From NCBI GenBank assembly GCA_964495465.1, contig CAZBWE010000019.1:1-31035 (forward strand): a stretch of DNA of 31,035 nt. Reading direction: 5' to 3'. Every line of letters starts with the position of its first letter. Within the stretch, counting starts at the first letter, position 1. The position numbers and the translations under genes are program-made. Of the stretch, positions 1 to 7,471 are shown piece by piece. The stretch comes from CAZBWE01 sp964495465 (GTDB taxonomy: Bacteria > Planctomycetota > Phycisphaerae > Sedimentisphaerales > Anaerobacaceae). Below the pieces are notes generated by a model. The model searched no databases. It was not told where the DNA came from and saw only the letters and a program-made list of their open reading frames with translations.

Positions 1-56
1 CAACAATGTTGCTTTTAGGGTTAGGAAGCGTCCTATCAATGCGTCGTCGTAAGTAA
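1..56 (+). CDS. C-terminal tail of a probable PEP-CTERM protein (partial)
   Basis: Reading from base 3, the frame gives a short hydrophobic stretch (MLLLGLGSVLSM) followed by RRRK and a TAA stop at 54-56. A hydrophobic segment followed at once by an arginine-rich end is the hallmark of PEP-CTERM sorting tails, which the exosortase/archaeosortase system processes to anchor or release exopolysaccharide-associated surface proteins. The Pro-Glu-Pro motif would lie upstream of the window, so the call rests on the tail alone. A strong terminator 30 bases downstream supports this being a real gene end. The alternative is the end of an ordinary tail-anchored membrane protein. The neighbouring frame also stops here and cannot be excluded. 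Confidence 0.5.
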   Translation, partial: TMLLLGLGSVLSMRRRK

Positions 57-86
57 GCGGATAAACAAGAATATGACAGTGTTTGT

Positions 87-120
87 AAAGCGGGCTGCTC
101 AAAATGAGCAGCCCGCTTTT
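87..120 (+). terminator. Rho-independent terminator
   Basis: A perfect 14-bp stem (87-100 with 106-119) closes a 5-base loop. It has a GC-rich core (GCGGGCTGCTC) and ends in a run of T. It follows the TAA of the partial gene at the window start. The A-rich upstream arm means it could also work on the opposite strand. Confidence 0.85.
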
Positions 121-224
121 GTATTCTCAGGGGGCGACATTTCTCAAAAGTTTTTGCATACGTAACAGAATATCACTGTCTTAAATTCTTATCTCAAAAC
201 GGGTAATAGCTTGTAAGAATCTGG

Positions 225-253
225 TTGACGGGATGGGTCTTTCGATTGATAAT
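225..253 (+). promoter_or_regulatory. Sigma-70-like promoter for the S49 protease gene
   Basis: TTGACG (225-230) and GATAAT (248-253) are separated by 17 bases, which is optimal spacing. The predicted transcription start near 260 lies about 30 bases before the ATG. The call is by consensus match only. Confidence 0.55.
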
Positions 254-289
254 CGATGAAAGGATGTTTTTTAATAAGGAGAGTATGGT

Positions 290-1288
290 ATGGGCAAAAA
301 GATAACTGGCTGTATTTTACTGGTGTTAATTGTAGTTATGGTAACCGGGTGTGGGCCGTCGGCGTTTCTGATAAGGCCGGTGTCGCTGCAGCAAAAACTG
401 CAGGAGACAGAGATACAGCGGGACAAAGGTGTATTTGTCGCTGATAAAATAGCTGTCATCGATGTAGATGGGCTGATGATAAATAAGCAAAAATGGGGGC
501 TGCTTGGCAGCGGGGAAAATCCCGTTAGTTTGTTTGTGGAAAAGCTGGATAGGGCCCATAATGACCGGCATGTCAAGGCGGTGGTTCTGCGTTTGAATTC
601 CCCCGGTGGGACGGTGGCGGCAAGCGACATAATGTATCACAAGCTGCAGGAGTTTAAACACAAAAGCGGTAAACCGGTTGTGGTGTGTATGCTTGGTGTT
701 GCGACAAGCGGAGCATATTATTTGGCATGCGGCTGTGATGGAATTGTGGCACAGCCCAGCAGTGTAACCGGCAGCATCGGAACGATAATACAGACTATCA
801 GCTTCGCGGGGACGATGGAGAAACTGGGCATTAAGTCTGAAGCAATCAAAAGCGGTGAGTTGAAAGATATGGCTTCTCCTTTGCACGATTTGAGCGATGA
901 GGAGCGAGAGGTGCTGCAGGGAATTATTACGCAATTTTACGAGCAGTTTCTGGAAGTAGTGGCTGAAGGTCGCAGAGAAATCCCGGAGCAGAAGCTGCGG
1001 GAGCTTTCAGATGGAAGAGTATTCACTGCAAAAGAGGCGCTCGATGAAAAGCTGGTGGATAGGGTGGGTTATCCGGATGACGCAATCGCCTGGGCAAAAG
1101 AGATGGCAGGGGTAACGAAAGCTCGGGTTGTTATCTATCATCGGCCTGTCAGCTATAAGCCGAACATTTACGGCTCGGAGGCGAGCGTAAGCAGTAATGT
1201 GGGGGTGTTTCTGAATGTGGAAATGCCGGAATGGCTGAATTCAAACGGGGTCCAATTTTTATATCTTTGGCAGCCGGCGGTAAAATAA
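290..1288 (+). CDS. sppA: SppA-like S49 family serine protease, lipoprotein
   Basis: A 332-residue signal-peptide-peptidase-type protease. The N-terminus is a lipoprotein signal peptide with lipobox VTGC, so Cys21 would be lipidated. Motifs follow the short (36-kDa) SppA type: NSPGG at 103-107, the nucleophile Ser140 in ATSGAYY, and the general base Lys192 in SGELKD. The 52-residue Ser-Lys spacing matches the Ser147/Lys199 pair of Bacillus subtilis SppA. The family forms membrane-associated oligomers that degrade cleaved signal peptides and misfolded membrane proteins. Lipid anchoring replaces the usual transmembrane helix. The start is supported by AAGGAGAG about 9 bases upstream and by a good promoter. 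It appears monocistronic. Family assignment is firm; the physiological substrate is inferred. Confidence 0.9.
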   Translation: MGKKITGCILLVLIVVMVTGCGPSAFLIRPVSLQQKLQETEIQRDKGVFVADKIAVIDVDGLMINKQKWGLLGSGENPVSLFVEKLDRAHNDRHVKAVVLRLNSPGGTVAASDIMYHKLQEFKHKSGKPVVVCMLGVATSGAYYLACGCDGIVAQPSSVTGSIGTIIQTISFAGTMEKLGIKSEAIKSGELKDMASPLHDLSDEEREVLQGIITQFYEQFLEVVAEGRREIPEQKLRELSDGRVFTAKEALDEKLVDRVGYPDDAIAWAKEMAGVTKARVVIYHRPVSYKPNIYGSEASVSSNVGVFLNVEMPEWLNSNGVQFLYLWQPAVK

Positions 1289-1436
1289 TAGATAAATCAC
1301 CGGATAAAATCGGGTCGAAAATATAAAAATAGCCGCGTTGTGCCGATAAATTTGGCCTTTTTACAAGGGTGGTGAGTAGCCGGGTTTGTTCACTTCATAA
1401 GAGAAATGTCTTTTAAGGGTGTTGTTGGGTTTTTCC

Positions 1437-1465
1437 TTGAATTGACGCCGTATTTGTGGTAAAAT
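1437..1465 (+). promoter_or_regulatory. Sigma-70-like promoter for the beta-helix surface protein
   Basis: TTGAAT (1437-1442) and TAAAAT (1460-1465) are 17 bases apart. A second, poorly spaced TTGACG overlaps at 1442-1447. Transcription would begin about 30 bases before the ATG at 1503. Confidence 0.45.
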
Positions 1466-1502
1466 CAATACCAGGTAGTTTATTTGGAGAGGGTACTTTG
1501 AT

Positions 1503-4334
1503 ATGAAAAAAGTGCTTCTTGTTCTTGTATGTATCCTATGGGTTATTCCCTGCGCTGCAGAAACGATAATCGTTGATTGTAATGGGACCGGCGACTATAC
1601 AAATATCCAGAACGCAATCAATAACTCGCTGGACGGTGATACTATTATTGTTAAGCCGGGCACCTACAATGAGAATTTGTTTTACAATGGAAGGGCCATC
1701 ACAATTACCAGCGACCCGAGTGAGCCGAATGCTGTCCAGTCAACGATTATCACAGCTTCTTCCGGCTACAGTGTTAATTTTGACTGGTTGGAGGGACCCA
1801 ATTCCGTGCTTACCGGCTTTACCGTTACCGGGCGGGGAATTTACTGTAGCAACAGTTCTCCAACGATTTCTAAAAATGTAATCACGAATTGTACAGGTAA
1901 AGGTATTTACGGTGAAACTACTTCCTCGCCTGCTATTTCGGGCAATATAATAAGTTCAAATAGCGGGTGGGGGATAGACGGATGTGACGGAATTATCACC
2001 GGAAATCTTATATCGGAGAATAGTTGTGGCATCGCTTATTGCGATGGGCTGATAAGCTGCAACATTATTATTCAGAACGGCAATGATAGTGGTCTTTATT
2101 TTTGTGCTGCTGATGTTGTAGGCAATATCATTGCAGACAATTATGCATCTAACGGTGGCGGTTTTTACAGATGCACCGTTAATGCAAGTGGTAACGTCAT
2201 TATTGGAAATAAAGCGGGTAGTGACGGTGGCGGGCTAAACAATTGCATTGGTAAAGTATATAATAACATTATTGCCGGAAATGAAGCCGGAAACTATGGC
2301 GGCGGTTTGTTTAATTGTGGGGCAAAAATATACAACAATACCATAGTGGGCAACATGGCTTATCGTGGCGGAGCAATGGATCATTGTGGCGCGGATATTC
2401 GCAATAATATTATTGCATTTAACTATGCCGATGTTGTGGGGGGGGCTTATGAGTCATATAATCATTCTTACAATGCTTTTTGGATAAACGAAGGTGGCAA
2501 TCTGACCCAAGGCGACCCTCCCGGCACTGGTGATATGGTTTGCGACCCTTATTTTGCAATCGATGGCTACTGGGATTCCAACGGCACGCCTGAAGAATAC
2601 GATGATTTCTGGGTCGATGGTGACTATCACCTTAAGTCAGAAGCAGGCAGGTGGGATCCTGATAGTGAAACTTGGGTTATTGATGATGTGACCAGCCCCT
2701 GTGTAGATAGCGGCGACCCCAATTCGGACTGGAGCGGGGAATTGTGGCCGCACGGCGAGTGGATAAACAGGGGTGCGTATGGAGGAACAACACAGGCAAG
2801 TATGTCGTTATCGGGTAAGAATAATGTTGCGAACCTGACCTATGAGCCGGAGCCGAACGACTGGGTGGATTACAATGATTTAATGCTTTTCACGGATGAA
2901 TGGCTTCGCAGGGTGAACGATGTGCCGTTGGTTGAATGTCTGGATGGGTGTGGGATTTATCGAACTATGCTGGAGTATTTAGTGCATATACCATTGGCGG
3001 CAGACCTCGACAGGGATGGAGCGGTGGATTTCGGCGATTATGCAGTTTTTGCTATGAATTGGGACCCGAAACCGCTGCCGCCCGAACCTAATGTTATGAC
3101 CTGGCAGACGGAACCCTATGCGATATCGCGATATGCTATAGCAATGCTGGCTACGACAGCAACCACGACCGACGGCAGCGGGGTGGAGTATTATTTCAAG
3201 AACACAACTGTCAGCGGACACGACAGCGGCTGGCAGTCAGAGCCGAATTATACCGACACAGACCTTTCCGCCGGCACCGAATACGGCTATAAAGTCAAGG
3301 CCCGCAATGCAGGCAATCTAAAAGAGACCGAATGGTCGCAGGAGTGTTTTGCGACTACTTTTGCTCAGCCGCCGCCCGAACCTAATGTTATGACCTGGCA
3401 GACGGAACCCTATGCGATATCGCGATATGCTATAGCAATGCTGGCTACGACAGCAACCACGACCGACGGCAGCGGGGTGGAGTATTATTTCAAGAACACA
3501 ACTGTCAGCGGACACGACAGCGGCTGGCAGTCAGAGCCGAATTATACCGACACAGACCTTTCCGCCGGCACCGAATACGGCTATAAAGTCAAGGCCCGCA
3601 ATACAGGTAATCTGAAAGAGACCGGATGGTCGCAGGAGCGTTTTGCGACTACTTTTCCTCCGGATACCACACCGCCGCAGCCCGACCCTGCTGAGTGGCT
3701 GGAGCAGCCGTATAGAACCTCGTCAACATCTATCCGTATGGTAGCCGAAGATGCCGATGACCCAAGCGGCGTGGAATATTACTTCGAGTGCACTTCGCAC
3801 CCGACCCAATACAGCAGCGGCTGGCAGGAAAGTCCCATATATGAGCTTACCGGATTGCCGGAAGATATATACAGCTTTGTTGTAAGGGCTCGTGACCTGT
3901 CGCCTGCTCATAACACCACCGGCGACTCGAACGAAGTTACCGTGGACCTGACCCCTCCGGAACCTAATCCGATGCAGTGGGACCCAAATATAGGTTCGGA
4001 TGACCATGATGGCAAACCTTACTTAGTCAAACGTGGACAATATTATTGGGCTGTGATGAGGGCGATACAAGCTACAGATGAGAATGGCGTTGAATATAAA
4101 TTCGTATGTGTTGATAACGGTGATTTCACCAGTGGCGGCCCAGCAGACCAGGCGTATGGCGATGGAGTCGAGTGGCGAAACGAGGATAACGTTCCGGGAG
4201 ACCCGCTGGCATACGAGGTGCCTATTGCGATGCACGTATTTGTTTATAGATGGGTTGTCATCGCCCGCGACCGGTCACCGAGTCATAATACAACCGACCC
4301 TTCTTCACCACCTTGGCCAGCCTTAGAAGATTAA
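1503..4334 (+). CDS. Secreted right-handed beta-helix protein with dockerin-like pair and Fn3-like repeats
   Basis: A 943-residue secreted protein. A Sec signal peptide (MKKVLLVLVCILWVIPCAA) is followed by a parallel beta-helix to about residue 330. This part shows short N-rich turns with recurring GG and NNII motifs, as in pectate-lyase-like and DUF1565/NosD-type solenoids. At about 455-520 there are two EF-hand-like segments (DWVDYNDLMLF and ADLDRDGAVDFGDYAVF) resembling the dockerin-like modules common in Phycisphaerae secreted proteins. From about 525 come four Fn3-like modules of roughly 95-98 residues sharing GVEYYF...SGWQ...Y.VKAR. The first two are almost identical. The start has GGAGAGGG 9 bases upstream. 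No PEP-CTERM tail is present at the end. The likely role is polysaccharide binding or modification at the cell surface; no catalytic residue can be assigned. Confidence 0.8.
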   Translation: MKKVLLVLVCILWVIPCAAETIIVDCNGTGDYTNIQNAINNSLDGDTIIVKPGTYNENLFYNGRAITITSDPSEPNAVQSTIITASSGYSVNFDWLEGPNSVLTGFTVTGRGIYCSNSSPTISKNVITNCTGKGIYGETTSSPAISGNIISSNSGWGIDGCDGIITGNLISENSCGIAYCDGLISCNIIIQNGNDSGLYFCAADVVGNIIADNYASNGGGFYRCTVNASGNVIIGNKAGSDGGGLNNCIGKVYNNIIAGNEAGNYGGGLFNCGAKIYNNTIVGNMAYRGGAMDHCGADIRNNIIAFNYADVVGGAYESYNHSYNAFWINEGGNLTQGDPPGTGDMVCDPYFAIDGYWDSNGTPEEYDDFWVDGDYHLKSEAGRWDPDSETWVIDDVTSPCVDSGDPNSDWSGELWPHGEWINRGAYGGTTQASMSLSGKNNVANLTYEPEPNDWVDYNDLMLFTDEWLRRVNDVPLVECLDGCGIYRTMLEYLVHIPLAADLDRDGAVDFGDYAVFAMNWDPKPLPPEPNVMTWQTEPYAISRYAIAMLATTATTTDGSGVEYYFKNTTVSGHDSGWQSEPNYTDTDLSAGTEYGYKVKARNAGNLKETEWSQECFATTFAQPPPEPNVMTWQTEPYAISRYAIAMLATTATTTDGSGVEYYFKNTTVSGHDSGWQSEPNYTDTDLSAGTEYGYKVKARNTGNLKETGWSQERFATTFPPDTTPPQPDPAEWLEQPYRTSSTSIRMVAEDADDPSGVEYYFECTSHPTQYSSGWQESPIYELTGLPEDIYSFVVRARDLSPAHNTTGDSNEVTVDLTPPEPNPMQWDPNIGSDDHDGKPYLVKRGQYYWAVMRAIQATDENGVEYKFVCVDNGDFTSGGPADQAYGDGVEWRNEDNVPGDPLAYEVPIAMHVFVYRWVVIARDRSPSHNTTDPSSPPWPALED
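3077..3664 (+). repeat. Tandem duplication of a 294-bp module inside the surface protein
   Basis: Two in-frame copies (3077-3370 and 3371-3664) have a period of 294 bp (98 codons). By eye the first 232 bp are identical (3077-3308 versus 3371-3602). Several point differences then cluster near the module end before the copies diverge. Each copy encodes one Fn3-like module. The pattern suggests a recent duplication or gene conversion. Confidence 0.9.
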
Positions 4335-4392
4335 AAAACAACTGCTTTGATTAACGCTATGTGTAAGGTTGGAAGTCCGGAAAAGAGATTTG

Positions 4393-4431
4393 ACTGAACG
4401 GCTATTGATAAAGATTATTGAGCTGTTCAGT
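4393..4431 (+). terminator. Possible terminator hairpin after the beta-helix gene
   Basis: An 11-bp stem (ACTGAACGGCT with AGCTGTTCAGT, one G-U pair) encloses a 17-base loop. It lies 58 bases after the stop codon. The following bases are only weakly T-rich, so intrinsic termination is uncertain. Confidence 0.35.
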
Positions 4432-4502
4432 TTGGCTCAGAGTGACCAATTCATTCGCTGCAAATCGGATTTTGTTGCCTTAAATTCTTAATTCAAATCA
4501 CT

Positions 4503-4526
4503 ACTTGGGTATTAGACTACCCGAGT
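4503..4526 (+). terminator. Possible second hairpin/terminator
   Basis: A 9-bp stem (ACTTGGGTA with TACCCGAGT, one G-U pair) closes a 6-base loop. The downstream sequence is AT-rich but lacks a clean T run. It may back up the hairpin at 4393 or serve as a regulatory leader structure. Confidence 0.35.
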
Positions 4527-4709
4527 GCATTCTAACTTTATTCCATATTTTGTTAAGTGGTAACAGCCAAAGATGGTTTTTACACATTCTATTCCAGGAG
4601 TTGGAGATGAAAATTTGCCGGATAATTCTTGATTAAACCGGCTGAGATGATTAAGCTGTTCTCTCCGTCCGACGCAAGTTAATATATTTAGCCGAAAGGA
4701 GAGCTAAAA

Positions 4710-5457
4710 ATGAAAAATTATATTCTTTTTTTTACAATTTCCGGTTTCATTTTGATTGTATTTTCAGCCCTGATAATTCATTCGGTCGAAGGGGCTGAAA
4801 CTCTGGCAAAAATTACTGTCGAAGCGGGAAAGCATAAGCGAATTGATACTCCCGTTTCGGTTTCGCTCGATGGCATAGATTGTCCGGAATTACGTCTTGA
4901 TGAAATCAAAGGTTCTAACCGGACTCCGGTTGCAGCTCAGATTGAGCCGGGCGAACCGTCGAGGTTGTGGTGGATACTTTCCGGCGCCACGCCGGCAGAA
5001 AGCAAGCGCTGCTATGAGCTTGTCAGCGATTGCGGCGTTAGAGCGGAAAATGTTGAAGCAGTAAAAGAAGATTCGTCTTTGTTGCTGCGGGTGGATGATG
5101 CGAACGTTCTCAGATACAACTATGGCATTGTGCCGGCTCCGGATGACCTGGGCAAGAAGGTGCAGGAAGAGCAAAGGCCCTTATACGACCGCAGCGGGTT
5201 TATTCATCCGCTCTGGTCGCCGGCAGGTGCGGTAATGACGGATATTCATCCGCCTGACCATATCCATCATTACGGTATATGGATGCCCTGGACGGATACG
5301 GAGTTCGAGGGGCGGGAGGTGGATTTCTGGAATGTGGGAAGGGGATTAGGCACGGTGCGGTTTGTGAAATTTCTTTCGACGACGAGCGGCCCGGTTTATG
5401 GCGGCTTCGAAGCGGAGCAGGAACACGTTGCCTTGAAAACCGCCGAGGGTGAAAAGG
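4710..5457 (+). CDS. DUF6807 (PmoA-like) family secreted protein, cut by scaffold gap
   Basis: 249 residues are visible before the gap. An N-terminal hydrophobic signal segment (about residues 1-29, ending SVEGAE) indicates export. The central motif DHIHHYGIWMPW followed by VDFWNVG is characteristic of the DUF6807/PF14100 family, annotated in databases as methane oxygenase PmoA although it is unrelated to membrane methane monooxygenase. Members are frequent in planctomycete sugar-degradation loci, and their biochemical role is not established. The start has AAAGGAG 8 bases upstream. The C-terminal part of the domain is missing in the N run, so the gene may end in the gap or be fused to the DUF1080 region that follows. 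Confidence 0.75.
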
Positions 5458-5557
5458 NNNNNNNNNNNNNNNNNNNNNNNNNNNNNNNNNNNNNNNNNNN
5501 NNNNNNNNNNNNNNNNNNNNNNNNNNNNNNNNNNNNNNNNNNNNNNNNNNNNNNNNN
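5458..5557. other. 100-base scaffold gap of unknown true length
   Basis: Exactly 100 N, a conventional placeholder. The flanks share no overlap, unlike the second gap, so real sequence is missing. The upstream and downstream frames do not join at a length of 100, which says nothing because the length is nominal. Confidence 0.95.
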
Positions 5558-6205
5558 GAGCCGCCGATAGTTAAGCTGGAAAAGATAAAAAAAGATAGCA
5601 AAGAGGACAAAGCAATCGTAGATGCCAAGTGGCAGGACCTTTTTGATGGTAAAACGCTTACCGGCTGGACGCAACGCGGCGGCAAGGCCATTTACAGTGT
5701 TGAGGATGGTGCTATCGTCGGCACTACTGTCCCGAAGACTCAAAACAGTTTCCTCTGCACAGATAAAATGTATGGCGACTTCATCCTGGAACTTGATTTC
5801 AAAGTTGACCCGAACCTGAACTCCGGTGTTCAGATACGCAGTAACAGTATTAGTGAGTATCAAAACGGGCGAGTTCACGGTTACCAGGTGGAAATAGACC
5901 CTTCCGAGCGAAGCTGGACAGGTGGAATTTATGACGAGGCACGCCGCGGCTGGCTCTACGACCTGAAAGATAACCAGCCCGCGAGAGAAGCGTTCAAAAA
6001 CGGGCAGTGGAATCATTTGCGTATTGAGGCCGTCGGTGATTCAATAAAGACCTGGCTTAATGGTGTGCCTGCGGCGGACCTGATAGATTCTATGACAAGG
6101 AGCGGATTCATTGCCCTTCAGGTCCATTCAACAGATAGCAAAGAGCCGTTGCAGGTTCGCTGGCGCAACATTCGCATTCAGGAAATTGACCATAACCACC
6201 ATTAG
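5558..6205 (+). CDS. DUF1080 / 3-keto-disaccharide hydrolase domain protein (5' end missing)
   Basis: 215 residues are open from the gap to TAG at 6205. After a lysine-rich linker the DUF1080 (PF06439) fold starts with WQDLFDGKTLTGW, continues with GDFILELDFKV, NSGVQIRS and YQVEIDP, and ends with WRNIRIQE. These are the standard landmarks of this concanavalin-like jelly-roll family. The family includes enzymes that cleave 3-keto-glycosides. Without the 5' end, a signal peptide cannot be checked. It could be the C-terminal domain of the upstream DUF6807 protein or a separate gene whose start lies in the gap. A promoter for the next gene follows, so this is probably the last gene of its transcript. 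Confidence 0.8.
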   Translation, partial: EPPIVKLEKIKKDSKEDKAIVDAKWQDLFDGKTLTGWTQRGGKAIYSVEDGAIVGTTVPKTQNSFLCTDKMYGDFILELDFKVDPNLNSGVQIRSNSISEYQNGRVHGYQVEIDPSERSWTGGIYDEARRGWLYDLKDNQPAREAFKNGQWNHLRIEAVGDSIKTWLNGVPAADLIDSMTRSGFIALQVHSTDSKEPLQVRWRNIRIQEIDHNHH

Positions 6206-6350
6206 AAATAATGGTCTGTGATGGGCGATTATTACGCAAAAGGCATTGCTGCTTGCAGGAAATGATTTATATCACATAAGAATTCAAGTAGGCCATAATG
6301 GCGAGCGAAGGGGACACCGTTACATTTGTTGAAAAAAAATGAAATTTGGT

Positions 6351-6379
6351 TTGTTTGATTGTTTTTTGATGGTTATAAT
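6351..6379 (+). promoter_or_regulatory. Sigma-70-like promoter for the epimerase-oxidoreductase operon
   Basis: TTGTTT (6351-6356) and a perfect TATAAT (6374-6379) are 17 bases apart. They sit about 30 bases upstream of the ATG at 6411. This suggests a separate transcription unit from the DUF6807/DUF1080 region. Confidence 0.6.
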
Positions 6380-6410
6380 AAGCAGGAATATGAGTTAAGG
6401 AGAACATCAA

Positions 6411-7418
6411 ATGGCAAGACCGGTTACTTTATTTACCGGCCAGTGGGCGGATTTGCCGCTGGAAAAACTGGCTAAAAAAGCTGCAAGCTGGGATTATGAC
6501 GGCTTGGAGCTGGCCTGCTGGGGAGACCATTTCGAGGTCGATAAGGCGCTGGCCGATAGAAGCTATTGCAAGGCAAAGAGAGATATGTTGAAAAAGTATG
6601 GGCTGAAGGTGTTCGCTATTTCTGCACATCTTGTCGGACAGGCAATCTGCGATAATATCGATGAGCGTCATAAAGCAATTCTACCTGCGGATGTCTGGGG
6701 AGACGGAGACCCGGAGGGTGTTCGGAAAAGGGCTGCCCAGAGAATGATTGATACAGCAAAGGCGGCAAAACGACTTGGCGTCAAGGTGGTCAACGGCTTC
6801 ACTGGCAGCTCAATCTGGCATTTGGTTTACTCTTTTCCGCCGGTTGCGCCGGGTGCAATTGAGGCCGGTTACAAAGACTTCGCAAAGAGATTCAGGCCAA
6901 TCCTTAACGCGTTTGAAGATATGGGCGTTAAGTTTGCTCTCGAAGTCCACCCGACAGAGATTGCATTTGATATCGCCTCGGCTCAGCGTGCCCTTAAAGC
7001 CGTTGGAAATCACAAGGCCTTCGGTTTCAATTACGACCCGAGCCATTTTGGCTACCAGGGCGTTGACTATATTAAGTTTATCCGCACTTTCGGCGACCGT
7101 ATCTTTCACGCTCATATGAAGGACGCCTGGTGGGGGCACGGCGACGGCACGGTTGGTGTCTTCGGCGGACATACTGAGTTTGCCGACCCGCGCCGTTACT
7201 GGGACTTCCGCTCGATTGGTCACGGCGACATCAACTTCGAGGAAATCATTGTGGCGTTGAACGATGTCGGTTATCAGGGGCCTCTGTCGATTGAGTGGGA
7301 AGATACGCGTATGGACCGCGAGCATGGTGCCAGGGAGGCCTGTGAGTATATCAAAAGGGCGGATTTCAAGCCGTCACAGGTTGCCTTTGACGCGGCATTC
7401 GACAAAAAATCAAAATAA
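6411..7418 (+). CDS. Sugar phosphate isomerase/epimerase family TIM-barrel protein
   Basis: A 335-residue member of the xylose-isomerase-like TIM-barrel family (PF01261). Likely metal ligands are the Glu of ALEVHPTE (about 179), the Asp of NYDPSHF, the His of HAHMKD and the Glu of SIEWED, in the order expected for family members that bind one divalent metal. No signal peptide is present, so it should act in the cytoplasm. Relatives such as YcjR epimerise 3-keto-hexoses, and others are dehydratases or isomerases, so the exact substrate is open. The start has AAGGAGA and a promoter directly upstream. The next gene follows after 53 bases and encodes a Gfo/Idh/MocA oxidoreductase, a pairing typical of keto-sugar pathways. 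Confidence 0.85.
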   Translation: MARPVTLFTGQWADLPLEKLAKKAASWDYDGLELACWGDHFEVDKALADRSYCKAKRDMLKKYGLKVFAISAHLVGQAICDNIDERHKAILPADVWGDGDPEGVRKRAAQRMIDTAKAAKRLGVKVVNGFTGSSIWHLVYSFPPVAPGAIEAGYKDFAKRFRPILNAFEDMGVKFALEVHPTEIAFDIASAQRALKAVGNHKAFGFNYDPSHFGYQGVDYIKFIRTFGDRIFHAHMKDAWWGHGDGTVGVFGGHTEFADPRRYWDFRSIGHGDINFEEIIVALNDVGYQGPLSIEWEDTRMDREHGAREACEYIKRADFKPSQVAFDAAFDKKSK

Positions 7419-7471
7419 GGACTTTTATTAACTCTGAGCTTATCAGCTGTTAGATTAAAGGAGAACCGGTT

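Larger units (their letters stand above)
4335..4709. other. Intergenic region with two hairpins and a mini-ORF
   Basis: This 375-base spacer lies between the beta-helix gene and the DUF6807 gene. It holds two inverted repeats, at 4393-4431 and 4503-4526, annotated separately. A nine-codon open frame with a good ribosome-binding site sits at 4607-4636. No convincing promoter was found. Confidence 0.5.

Noticed and set aside
1442..1465. TTGACG-TAAAAT as the promoter of the beta-helix gene
   Set aside because: The spacing is only 12 bases; the overlapping TTGAAT at 17 bases is the better -35.
180..4497. CTTAAATTCTTA shared by the leaders near 180 and 4479
   Set aside because: A 12-base AT-rich match is likely coincidental, and the surrounding bases diverge.
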